The translations under genes and the position numbers were made by a program. The notes beneath the pieces are model-generated. The model was given only the letters and a program-made list of their open reading frames with translations, was not told the DNA's origin and ran no database searches. This document shows, in pieces, positions 1 to 5,739 of a stretch of DNA of 8,298 nt. The DNA lies in assembly GCA_021813175.1 (NCBI GenBank), contig JAKALJ010000018.1, forward strand, positions 1 to 8,298, given 5' to 3'. The first letter of the stretch is position 1. Each line of letters begins with the position of its first letter. Source of the stretch: a bacterium. GTDB taxonomy: Bacteria; Patescibacteriota; Minisyncoccia; Phycocordibacterales; UBA9973.

Positions 1-152
1 TGTTGGAGACTCAGAACCTGCGGACTGGTCATGCCCAACTTGAGGGTAACGGTGTGTGTGTAAGCGGCGCTAGCGAAGCCTACTCCGACTACGCCGGCAA
101 CCAACAGAACCGCCAATCCTAAGAGGACTTTTGATTTTGATAAATTACTCAT
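1..152 (-). CDS. Secreted peptidoglycan-binding-domain protein, N-terminal part (runs off the left edge)
   Basis: The minus strand from the ATG at 152 stays open to the window edge and gives 50 residues. Residues 1-29 look like a Sec signal peptide: a short Ser/Lys start, a hydrophobic core (VLLGLAVLLVAGVVGVG) and a likely cleavage after ASA or SAA. The mature part begins YTHTVTLKLGMTSPQVLSLQ, which resembles the first helix region of a PG_binding_1-type repeat (G-x-x-S/T-x-x-V-x-x-L-Q). Proteins of this kind are exported and bind cell wall or form part of the envelope; the rest of this one is outside the window. There is no clear Shine-Dalgarno sequence before the ATG. It is not operonic with the next minus-strand gene, as nearly 400 bp separate them. 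The peptidoglycan assignment rests on about 20 residues. Confidence 0.75.
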   Translation of the reverse strand, partial: MSNLSKSKVLLGLAVLLVAGVVGVGFASAAYTHTVTLKLGMTSPQVLSLQ

Positions 153-247
153 AATGCTAATTATTAATTATGCGCCATCTATTTTAGTTTCGACTTGTCC
201 AGACATTTTTATTATGTAAGGACAAAACTAAGAGCGCATCTCTCTAT

Positions 248-283
248 CATTGTTTCCCCGCCTAGGCGGACCGGGAAGCAATG
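248..283. repeat. REP-like imperfect palindrome with CCGCCTAGGCGG centre
   Basis: CATTG at 248-252 pairs with CAATG at 279-283, and TTCCC pairs with GGGAA further in. The centre is the perfect 12-bp palindrome CCGCCTAGGCGG (258-269). No T-run follows on either strand, so it does not look like an intrinsic terminator. It resembles the short GC-rich palindromes scattered in many bacterial genomes. Confidence 0.5.
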
Positions 284-407
284 AACAGATTAAAACTAAA
301 CGCAAACCAGGAACCATCTTGGGCGCTTTTTCAGGACGCTTATTCATGGCTCATAAATTTGCGGTGATAATATAATATACTGCGCGCAGAAACACGGCAA
401 CATATTA

Positions 408-416
408 TGTGGATAA
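408..416 (-). promoter_or_regulatory. DnaA-box match
   Basis: TGTGGATAA on the plus strand is the reverse complement of the consensus DnaA box TTATCCACA. A second, 7/9 match (CTATCCACC, 420-428) lies close by in the opposite orientation, so the pair also makes the 409-427 hairpin. I noticed no other box in the window, so this is not a usual origin cluster. Confidence 0.3.
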
Positions 417-468
417 ACCCTATCCACCGGAAAGGGCACAGATTGCACATTTATAAGGATGCAATCTG
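409..468. repeat. Two consecutive perfect hairpins
   Basis: Hairpin 1: GTGGATA (409-415) and TATCCAC (421-427), a 7-bp stem with a 5-nt loop. Hairpin 2: CAGATTGCA (439-447) and TGCAATCTG (460-468), a 9-bp stem with a 12-nt loop. A TATAAT at 371-376 (+) lies 33 bp upstream, so a small structured RNA on the plus strand is possible; no T-run follows. On the minus strand the hairpins lie 3' of the winged-helix gene and might form the 3' end of its transcript. Confidence 0.35.
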
Positions 469-535
469 GCTATTATGACGAATTCCGGTCTTTAAATGTT
501 ACCTCAAAATAGTTAGAACACACCAAAATACGTTG

Positions 536-1408
536 TCAAATATTGACAAAATATCGGCTCCAGCGTTTCTCCCCCTCTTTCTTAAGGACACCCTCGTGCA
601 CCATAGATACCAGCTCTCTCTGCAAGGTCTTCTCTCCGCAGTCACGCAGTGACCGAGAGGAACTTGAACGAATGTCCGATATGGTGGCTCCATTGGTTGA
701 AATTTTAACGATTTTTAGGATTTCTTCCCTTCTTTGTCCTTTAAGCTCGTCTATGTCCTTTATGTGTCCGATATGGTTTCTATCGGACATTTTCTCTATA
801 TCAGCCGAGACGTTTTCTCGGACAGGATTATTTTGGCCAGAATTTCCAAATGAGGTTTTGGCTCCGGATTCAGAAAGATTTCTCATTGTATTTTCATCAT
901 TTTCGGAAATTTTTGCTTGCGGATTCTCTGGTCGGTTTTCTGTTTCCAAAAAAAATTTTTGCAGCCACTCTGTACTAGTTTCTGAAATATCTTTTAAAGA
1001 ACGGTTTAATTCAAAAAACTCCTTTTTAAGAATGCCAGCGTTCATTTGGGATACCATGCCTACCAGAGAAGATATATCAAGCAAGGAAACGATCTCCATT
1101 GTTCTCCGGTCCATATTGAGAATGACTGAGGATTTGGGCGGTTTGGATGTCCGATAGGAATCTGAGATAAAATACGTGTCCGATAGAATAAGGGACCCTA
1201 ATGTCCTTAATCTTTTTCTGATTGGCTCATCTTTGTCCATTATGTCCGTTACCATATAAAGAGCGGAAATAAGCTGTTTTATCTTGGTATATGAGCCAAT
1301 AGAAAGGTGTATGAGACTAGTATTGGAAATGGACGGAAGATCCGTGTCCTTTATGGTGTCCTTTAGAGTGTCCTTTATATTTTCCGCGCCATCCGACATG
1401 CTGTCCAT
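536..1408 (-). CDS. Putative DNA-binding protein: helical N-terminal domain plus C-terminal winged helix
   Basis: The product is 290 residues from the ATG at 1408. Residues about 40-150 look helical (KIKQLISALYMVTDIMDKDEP region). Residues 157-225 are a polar Asn/Glu/Ser-rich linker. Residues about 226-288 look like a winged helix: RREEILKIVK, then ATISDI, then CGEKTLQRELVSMVHEGVLK as the recognition-helix region, then a wing ending KRWSRYF. I recognise the general type from Parcubacteria but know of no established function. The open frame extends upstream to a TTG at 1453. I prefer 1408 because the frame upstream overlaps the -35 region; the ATG at 1399 fits the promoter even better as a leaderless start. 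The gene is divergent from ftsK. It is packed with TGTCCNWTA motifs at DNA level, including three 12-bp tandem copies that encode the repeated KDT near the N-terminus. It probably regulates transcription, possibly its own. Confidence 0.8.
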   Translation of the reverse strand: MDSMSDGAENIKDTLKDTIKDTDLPSISNTSLIHLSIGSYTKIKQLISALYMVTDIMDKDEPIRKRLRTLGSLILSDTYFISDSYRTSKPPKSSVILNMDRRTMEIVSLLDISSLVGMVSQMNAGILKKEFFELNRSLKDISETSTEWLQKFFLETENRPENPQAKISENDENTMRNLSESGAKTSFGNSGQNNPVRENVSADIEKMSDRNHIGHIKDIDELKGQRREEILKIVKISTNGATISDIRSSSSRSLRDCGEKTLQRELVSMVHEGVLKKEGEKRWSRYFVNI

Positions 1409-1421
1409 TATATATAGGACA
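673..1421. repeat. Array of 14 TGTCCNWTA motifs inside the winged-helix gene
   Basis: Plus-strand copies start at 673, 735, 754, 765, 1148, 1177, 1234, 1243, 1345, 1357, 1369 and 1402. Reverse copies (TAWNGGACA) are at 781-789 and 1413-1421. A further copy at 1202 has one mismatch. The copies fall in three clusters (673-789, 1148-1251, 1345-1421) with none between 790 and 1147. Local periods are 9 bp (1234/1243), 11 bp (754/765) and 12 bp (1345/1357/1369). In the coding frame the GGACA falls in all three phases, so the repetition is not only a product of repeated amino acids. Confidence 0.8.
765..789. promoter_or_regulatory. Perfect 9-bp inverted repeat of the TGTCC motif (operator-like)
   Basis: TGTCCGATA (765-773), a 7-nt spacer, then TATCGGACA (781-789). 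The half-site centres are 16 bp apart, about one and a half helical turns. The arrangement would suit a dimeric DNA-binding protein; it lies in the stretch coding for the linker just before the winged helix. Confidence 0.45.
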
Positions 1422-1434
1422 AAGAAAAAAGCAA
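1407..1434 (-). promoter_or_regulatory. Promoter of the winged-helix gene, overlapping its start codon
   Basis: On the minus strand TTGCTT (1434-1429) is followed after 16 bp by a perfect TATAAT (1412-1407). This -10 box overlaps the ATG at 1408, so transcription would begin near 1400 and the message would start almost at the second ATG (1399, MSDGAEN). Motif halves TGTCC (1402-1406) and GGACA (1417-1421) bracket the -10 box, as expected for an operator that blocks polymerase. Confidence 0.5.
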
Positions 1435-1477
1435 CTCCTTGTGTTGCCAGCAATTAGCCGACATTGGCCGAGTTTGC

Positions 1478-1500
1478 CTTACCTTGCGAAGTCTTACCTT
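1478..1500. repeat. Direct repeat CTTACCTT, 15-bp period
   Basis: CTTACCTT occurs at 1478-1485 and again at 1493-1500 in the gap between the divergent winged-helix gene and ftsK. It may be a pair of protein-binding sites, but two 8-bp copies are weak evidence. Confidence 0.2.
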
Positions 1501-1513
1501 CTTATTTTTTAAC

Positions 1514-1634
1514 AAGGAGCAGGTCGGGAACATTCTTTGACGGGGTGTCTCGCAGGCTGACGAGCCGAGAGGCAGCGCTCCGCCAGCAGGCGGAGACAGC
1601 GACCCCGGAAAGGAATGTTCCCGACCTGCTCCTT
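1514..1634. repeat. Nested palindromic element, core type A, copy 1
   Basis: Perfect 22-bp outer arms pair AAGGAGCAGG... (1514-1535) with ...CCTGCTCCTT (1613-1634). Inside, ACGGGGT (1540-1546) pairs with ACCCCG (1602-1607). Two side hairpins follow: TCTC-GCA-GGCT-GACG-AGCC-GAGA (1549-1571) and CTCCGCC-AGCA-GGCGGAG (1578-1595). The whole would fold as a three-way junction. The flanks are T-rich before and A-rich after, the reverse of an intrinsic terminator, and the element sits between divergent genes, so termination is not its obvious role here. The inner core recurs near 7705-7808. Confidence 0.8.
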
Positions 1635-1673
1635 AAAAGGACCCTTTGTCTGCTTTTGGGTACTTTTGAAGTA

Positions 1674-1682
1674 TGATAAAAT
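1674..1682 (+). promoter_or_regulatory. Probable ftsK promoter (extended -10)
   Basis: TGATAAAAT fits an extended -10 element (TGnTAnnnT); an overlapping TATGAT lies at 1672-1677. No good -35 box is seen. The predicted start near 1689 would leave a leader of only a few bases before the ATG at 1693. The weak AGG at 1685-1687 is the only candidate ribosome binding site. Confidence 0.4.
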
Positions 1683-1692
1683 GTAGGCAACT

Positions 1693-3933
1693 ATGACAAA
1701 AAAAAATAATAAGCGGGGCAAATCTGACTCCTTTAAAAATCATTCAGGAAACGGCAAAACGGTCCGCTTGAAAAACGAAACCAAGCACGGCATTGCCGCC
1801 ATCCTCTCTTTCGCTCTGGCCGCTTTTTTTCTGATGTCTCTCTTTAGCGCCGCGGGTAAAGCTGGAGCAGTGGTATATGAAGCTCTGCGCTATCTGGTGG
1901 GAATCGGCTACGTTATGATTCCCATTCTTTTTGTCCTGTTGGGAGCGTCCTTTCTAAAAGGAGAAAAGGCCAGCTATGGAATTATTCAGGTATTCGCCGC
2001 GGCTTTGTTTATGCTCTCCGGGCTAGGAATCATAGACGTGCTTTCGCGCGCTCATTCGGGCGGGGTGCTCGGAGAGGTGCTTGGCATTCCCTTTCTTTCT
2101 CTCTTTGACGTATACGCGAGCATTGTTTTTCTGGCGGCTATTCTTGTCATATCCATCTTGGCCATGTTTGACGTAAAGCCCAATCTGGCTCCGACCTTTC
2201 GTCTGCTTTGGAGCGCTATGACAAAAAACAAGCGCGTTCTGGACCAAAAACTGGAGTCTCTGGTTCAAGAAGAGGATATGGCGGAGCCGGAAATTTTGCC
2301 GCTTGGTGAAAAGACTGAAGAAAAAACAACAGAAGAAGAAAAAAGAAAAGTGGACGGGAAAGAAGCGGGGCGGGCGGGAAAAGAAGAAGAGGAGGAGTCT
2401 GGTTTTTTAAAGAAGCTGACTACTAAAAGCGCCAGAAAGGCCGGACAATATTCCGCTCTTCCCCTTTCTCTTTTGGAAGAAGACACCGGCAAGCCGAACA
2501 CCGGAGATATAAAAGCAAATTCAATGATTATCAAGCGCACCTTGCAAAATTTCGGCATCCAGGTTGAAATGGACGAAGTAACCGTAGGACCGAGCGTTAC
2601 ACGCTATGCCCTGAAGCCCGCCGAGGGAGTGAAGCTCTCCCGCATCGTGGCTTTGCAAAACGACCTGGCTCTGGCTCTGGCGGCCCACCCTATACGGATT
2701 GAAGCGCCTATCCCCGGACAGTCCCTCGTTGGCATAGAGATTCCGAATAAGACCAAGTCCATCGTGGGTCTGGCCACTATGCTCTCTGATGAAAAATTCC
2801 AAAAATCCGGCAAACCTTTGACTATTGTTCTGGGCCGTTCCATTTCCGGCCGGGCGGTGTTCGGCAATTTGGCTAAAATGCCCCACATTTTGGTGGCTGG
2901 AGCCACTGGAGCCGGAAAATCGGTAACTATCCATGCCATGATCACTTCCCTGCTTTATCGCAACAGCCCGGAGGACCTGAAATTTATAATGGTGGACCCC
3001 AAAAGAGTGGAGCTTACTTTATACAGGAACATTCCCCATCTTCTCACCCCTGTGATCACGGACGCCAAAAAGGCCATTCTGGCCTTGAAATGGGCGGCTA
3101 AAGAAATGGACCGCCGTTACGACATTTTAGAATCGGAATCAGTGCGAGATATCCAATCCTACCACCAAAATATTCTGGAAAACAGCCAAAAAACCTCGAA
3201 AAAACGAACAGAAAAGGATGGAAACGAAGAAGAACAGCCGGACCGTATGCCCTATATCGTGATAATCATAGATGAATTGGCAGACATAATGAGCTCCTAT
3301 CCCCGCGAGCTGGAATCGGCCATCGTGCGTCTGGCTCAGATGTCCCGAGCGGTGGGCATCCATTTGATTCTTTCCACCCAGCGGCCGGAAGTGAACATTA
3401 TTACCGGCCTGATTAAAGCGAACATTCCGGCCCGGGTGGCCTTGAAAGTGTCTTCCCAGATAGATTCCCGCACAATTCTGGACGCGGGAGGAGCGGAAAA
3501 ACTTTTGGGAGCCGGCGATATGCTTTATTCTTCCGGCACCGCGGCCCCGGAACGTTTGCAAAGCGCCTTCATCTCCGAAGGAGAGGTGAAGAAAGTGGTG
3601 AAATATCTCTCGGACGCGTACAAGGACGAACTGAACGATGAAATTTCCCTATCGGAAGGTTCTATTTCCCCGGATAAAAGCATATTTGAAAGTGTTTTTG
3701 ACGAGGAAAGTGGAGAAGATGAGATGTATGAAGATGCCCGGGCCTGCGTGATAGAATCCGGCAAAGCGTCCACTTCATACCTGCAGAGAAAACTGAAACT
3801 GGGCTACGCCCGGGCGGCCCGGCTGATGGATATGCTGGAAGAACGCGGAGTGGTGGGTCCCGGAGATGGGGCCAAGCCCCGGGAAGTGCTTCAAAAAATT
3901 ACCCGGGAAGAAAACGGTGAGAATGTTATATAA
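1693..3933 (+). CDS. ftsK: DNA translocase FtsK
   Basis: FtsK/SpoIIIE-family DNA pump, 746 residues, which moves chromosome ends across the division septum using ATP. The N-terminus has about four membrane segments (roughly 33-52, 66-88, 96-116, 138-158), then a charged Lys/Glu-rich linker (about 200-240), then the alpha domain (from about 270). The RecA-like beta domain has Walker A GATGAGKS (403-410), DPKRVEL (435-441), Walker B IIIDELAD (524-531) and STQRP (561-565). A gamma winged-helix domain (about 676-735, with YLQRKLKLGYARAARLMDML) closes the protein; in E. coli this part reads the KOPS sequences and activates XerD. All parts of a full-length translocase are present. The length is typical of short-linker FtsK and much less than E. 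coli FtsK. The ATG at 1693 follows a probable promoter by a few bases. No xer gene lies in the window. Confidence 0.97.
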   Translation: MTKKNNKRGKSDSFKNHSGNGKTVRLKNETKHGIAAILSFALAAFFLMSLFSAAGKAGAVVYEALRYLVGIGYVMIPILFVLLGASFLKGEKASYGIIQVFAAALFMLSGLGIIDVLSRAHSGGVLGEVLGIPFLSLFDVYASIVFLAAILVISILAMFDVKPNLAPTFRLLWSAMTKNKRVLDQKLESLVQEEDMAEPEILPLGEKTEEKTTEEEKRKVDGKEAGRAGKEEEEESGFLKKLTTKSARKAGQYSALPLSLLEEDTGKPNTGDIKANSMIIKRTLQNFGIQVEMDEVTVGPSVTRYALKPAEGVKLSRIVALQNDLALALAAHPIRIEAPIPGQSLVGIEIPNKTKSIVGLATMLSDEKFQKSGKPLTIVLGRSISGRAVFGNLAKMPHILVAGATGAGKSVTIHAMITSLLYRNSPEDLKFIMVDPKRVELTLYRNIPHLLTPVITDAKKAILALKWAAKEMDRRYDILESESVRDIQSYHQNILENSQKTSKKRTEKDGNEEEQPDRMPYIVIIIDELADIMSSYPRELESAIVRLAQMSRAVGIHLILSTQRPEVNIITGLIKANIPARVALKVSSQIDSRTILDAGGAEKLLGAGDMLYSSGTAAPERLQSAFISEGEVKKVVKYLSDAYKDELNDEISLSEGSISPDKSIFESVFDEESGEDEMYEDARACVIESGKASTSYLQRKLKLGYARAARLMDMLEERGVVGPGDGAKPREVLQKITREENGENVI

Positions 3934-3941
3934 GAAAAGTT

Positions 3942-4111
3942 CCGAACCCTGAAATATATCCCGAGAGATGCCTTGCGCAGGAGCTTAGAAAATTAAGCTA
4001 AAAACATGATCCGGATCATGTTTTTAGCCCTAATTTTCTTGAGCGACGAGCAGAGCGGACGGCCAGCAGGCCGGAACGCGTGCTTCTCGAGGGATGTATT
4101 TCAAGGTTCGG
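3942..4111. repeat. Nested palindromic element, core type B, copy 1
   Basis: Outer arms CCGAACCCTGAAATA... (from 3942) and ...TATTTCAAGGTTCGG (to 4111) pair over about 21 bp with two mismatches and then continue imperfectly. Inside are an 87-bp core (3970-4056) and a side hairpin CGGCC-AGCA-GGCCG (about 4059-4072). The core contains the terminator palindrome 3997-4028. The same core occurs inverted at 5622-5708 with one difference (4011 versus 5667). Arms and side-hairpin stem differ between the copies but each remains self-complementary. Confidence 0.85.
3997..4028. terminator. Bidirectional intrinsic terminator after ftsK
   Basis: A perfect 32-bp palindrome: GCTAAAAACATGATCC (3997-4012) and GGATCATGTTTTTAGC (4013-4028). 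The stem CATGAT-CCGG-ATCATG is preceded by A5 and followed by T5, so it can terminate in both directions. It can end the ftsK transcript before the promoter of the next gene. Confidence 0.6.
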
Positions 4112-4127
4112 GTTGGTGTATTATAAT
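4099..4127 (+). promoter_or_regulatory. Promoter of the Ig-like/recA pair, leaderless geometry
   Basis: A perfect TATAAT at 4122-4127 with a weak -35 (TTTCAA, 4099-4104) 17 bp upstream. Six bases separate the -10 box from the ATG at 4134, which puts the predicted transcription start on the A of the start codon. The -35 lies in the right arm of the palindromic element, so extrusion of that arm could affect transcription. Confidence 0.5.
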
Positions 4128-4133
4128 GTGCCC

Positions 4134-4478
4134 ATGACCACGGACGCTAAAAAACTGCTGAAGCTCGCCGTTTTCTTTATCTTTTCTTTATTTATAATAT
4201 TGTATACTTTCTTTCGCACCAAAGATTTGGTCTTCGGCGTGAAAATTCGGGAGGTAAATATCGTGAACGGAACTCAAATGCAAAATGGAGTTCTTACAGT
4301 GAGAGGAAAGGCTGAAAAAGCGTCCGGCCTTTATCTGAACGGGCGGGAAATACCCATAGACGAAAAGGGTAATTTTCAGGATGCTCTAGCACTCCTTTCG
4401 GGGTATAATAAGGTGGTGATCCAAGCTGAGGATAAATTCGGCCACACCGACCAAAAAATTTACGAGCTAACATTTTAA
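4134..4478 (+). CDS. Membrane-anchored protein with one Ig-like (glucodextranase B-like) domain
   Basis: The product is 114 residues from the ATG at 4134. A hydrophobic segment at about 11-27 (AVFFIFSLFIILYTFF), preceded by lysines, should be a single N-terminal membrane anchor with the rest outside the cytoplasm. Residues about 40-112 form a beta-rich repeat with VLTVRGKAEKASGLYLNGREI, then DEKGNF, LLSGYNKVVIQAED and FGHTDQKIYEL. This pattern matches small Ig-like beta-sandwich domains of the glucodextranase-B type seen in bacterial surface proteins. A GTG at 4080 would extend the frame by 18 residues but lies inside the palindromic element; the TATAAT spacing supports 4134. Its stop is four bases before recA, so the two are very likely cotranscribed. 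The role and any link to recombination are unknown. Confidence 0.85.
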   Translation: MTTDAKKLLKLAVFFIFSLFIILYTFFRTKDLVFGVKIREVNIVNGTQMQNGVLTVRGKAEKASGLYLNGREIPIDEKGNFQDALALLSGYNKVVIQAEDKFGHTDQKIYELTF

Positions 4479-4482
4479 GACA

Positions 4483-5565
4483 ATGCCTAAAAAAACAAAA
4501 GCGGAACTGGAGAAGGAAGAGAAAAAAGAAAAGGAAGAAAAGAAGGATTCTGTCGGAAAAGCCGCCGGAACTTCGGGACTGGAAGACACCTTGAAAGCTC
4601 TGCAAAGCAAATTCGGGGAGGGGGCTATTATGAAATTCGGGGACAGCCCGAGGGTGGACGTGAACGTAATCCCGACCGGCAGTATCGGTCTGGATATGGC
4701 CCTGGGTGTTGGCGGAATTCCCCGCGGACGCATCATTGAAATCTTCGGCCCAGAAAGTTCCGGGAAAACCACTTTAAGTTTGCACATCGTGGCTGAAGCG
4801 CAGAAAAAAGGCGGCATCTGCGCCTATGTGGACGCGGAACACGCTATGGACCCGGAATATTCCAAGAGGCTCGGAGTGAATATCAACGAGCTTTTGATCT
4901 CCCAGCCGGATACGGGCGAGCAAGCTTTGGAAATAGTGGAGTCCCTGGTGCGCACCGGCAAGATTGACGTGGTGGTGGTGGACTCGGTAGCCGCTCTTAC
5001 TCCCAAAGACGAGATTGAGGGAGACATGGGAGCGTATCATGTGGGCAAGCAGGCCCGGCTCATGTCCCAGGCCTTGCGCAAGCTCACCGCTATTGTGGCC
5101 CGCAGCAAAACCGTGGTTATTTTCATAAACCAGATCCGCATGCAGATTGGGGTGATGTTCGGGAACCCCGAAACCACCCCGGGCGGCAAGGCCCTCAAGT
5201 TTTATACCAGTGTCCGGCTGGATATCCGCCGCATCGCTCAGATTAAGAAAGGCGAAGAGGTGGTGGGCAGCAGAACGAGAGTGAAAGTGGTGAAAAACAA
5301 AGTGGCCGCTCCCTTCAAACAAACCGAATTTGACATCATTTATAACGAAGGCATTTCCAAAGAAGGAGAGCTTATCGCCCTTGGGGAGAAATTCAAGATA
5401 TTGGAAAAGTCCGGCGCTTCGTATTCATGGAAGCCGGCAAACGGGGGCGAAGAAATAAAACTAGGGCGCGGCTACGACGCCACCCGCACATTTTTGAAAG
5501 AAAACCCGAAAGTGGCAAGCGAGATCCTAAAAGAAATCCGCAAAAAATTCGCAGAACAAGTGTAA
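4483..5565 (+). CDS. recA: Recombinase RecA
   Basis: RecA forms ATP-dependent filaments on single-stranded DNA and carries out homologous pairing and strand exchange. The 360-residue protein has Walker A GPESSGKTT (89-97), the catalytic glutamate in VDAEHA (E119), Walker B VVVVDSVAAL (163-172), the sensor INQIR (215-219), and the L2 loop region GNPETTPGGKALKFY (227-241), with TPGG as in many Gram-positive RecAs. Residues 1-30 are an extra low-complexity Lys/Glu-rich stretch before the usual N-terminal helix. The C-terminal domain ends KKFAEQV without the strongly acidic tail of E. coli RecA. The ATG is four bases after the preceding stop, with no Shine-Dalgarno sequence, so translation probably depends on coupling. 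No SOS-type operator is evident. It converges with efp, and its last codons lie at the edge of a long palindrome. Confidence 0.98.
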   Translation: MPKKTKAELEKEEKKEKEEKKDSVGKAAGTSGLEDTLKALQSKFGEGAIMKFGDSPRVDVNVIPTGSIGLDMALGVGGIPRGRIIEIFGPESSGKTTLSLHIVAEAQKKGGICAYVDAEHAMDPEYSKRLGVNINELLISQPDTGEQALEIVESLVRTGKIDVVVVDSVAALTPKDEIEGDMGAYHVGKQARLMSQALRKLTAIVARSKTVVIFINQIRMQIGVMFGNPETTPGGKALKFYTSVRLDIRRIAQIKKGEEVVGSRTRVKVVKNKVAAPFKQTEFDIIYNEGISKEGELIALGEKFKILEKSGASYSWKPANGGEEIKLGRGYDATRTFLKENPKVASEILKEIRKKFAEQV

Positions 5566-5738
5566 GCGGAAAACAGAGCAGCTCTTTTCTAAAAGCACGC
5601 ATATTCGCCTGCTGGCGAATTGCTCTGCTCGTCGCTCAAGAAAATTAGGGCTAAAAACATGATCCGAATCATGTTTTTAGCTTAATTTTCTAAGCTCCTG
5701 CGCAAGGCTTTTCTCAAAGACTGCTCTGTTTTCCGCTT
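5564..5738. repeat. Nested palindromic element, core type B, copy 2 (inverted)
   Basis: Perfect 18-bp outer arms AAGCGGAAAACAGAGCAG (5564-5581) and CTGCTCTGTTTTCCGCTT (5721-5738). Inside are an imperfect continuation (TCTTTTCTAAAAGC with GCTTTTCTCAAAGA), a side hairpin ATTCGCC-TGCT-GGCGAAT (5603-5620), and the 87-bp core at 5622-5708. That core is the reverse complement of 3970-4056 apart from one base. It fills the whole gap between the convergent recA and efp genes. With a 3-nt bulge the arms can be extended over both stop codons (recA ends GTGTAA, efp ends GTGTAG). Confidence 0.88.
5650..5681. terminator. Bidirectional intrinsic terminator between recA and efp
   Basis: GCTAAAAACATGATCC (5650-5665) and GAATCATGTTTTTAGC (5666-5681), with A5 before and T5 after the CATGAT/ATCATG stem. 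Its position between two convergent genes is where a shared terminator is expected. The single base change from the copy at 3997-4028 lies in the loop. Confidence 0.65.
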
Positions 5739-5739
5739 G

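Larger units (their letters stand above)
153..535. other. Intergenic region with hairpins and an AT-rich patch
   Basis: No gene of normal size is convincing here. It holds an inverted pair TTGTCC (195-200) / GGACAA (220-225), a REP-like palindrome (248-283), an AT-rich stretch with TATAAT at 371-376 (+), a DnaA-box match (408-416), two hairpins (409-427 and 439-468), and a TTGTCAA palindrome over the stop codon of the next gene (533-549). It separates the 5' end of the secreted protein gene from the 3' end of the winged-helix gene. Confidence 0.6.

Noticed and set aside
281..367. A 28-codon open frame on the plus strand beginning MNRLKLNANQEPSW
   Set aside because: Its start lies in a REP-like hairpin, it has no promoter or ribosome binding site that I can see, and it is too short to judge. 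It could be a gene remnant.
408..428. Replication origin
   Set aside because: Only one perfect and one weak DnaA box are seen, and no dnaA, dnaN or box cluster is in the window.
543..1157. A 204-codon plus-strand open frame opposite the winged-helix gene
   Set aside because: It is a Ser/Phe-rich shadow of the minus-strand gene with no recognisable domain.
673..1421. CRISPR array as an explanation of the repeated TGTCC motif
   Set aside because: The repeats are only 9 bp, irregularly spaced, on both strands and inside a coding gene.
1409..1453. Upstream extension of the winged-helix gene to a TTG start
   Set aside because: The extra 15 residues (MLATQGVAFFFVLYI) overlap the -35 and spacer of the gene's own promoter, and AAGGAG at 1440-1435 is inside this extension and too far (26 bases) from the ATG at 1408.
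1514..1634. Integron attC site
   Set aside because: Although it is a long imperfect palindrome, the conserved GTTRRRY-type ends are absent and the conserved part is the inner core, the reverse of attC.
1514..1634. tRNA gene suggested by the cloverleaf-like folding
   Set aside because: There is no CCA-type acceptor stem of 7 bp, no T-loop TTC motif and no anticodon arm; the outer stem is 22 bp.
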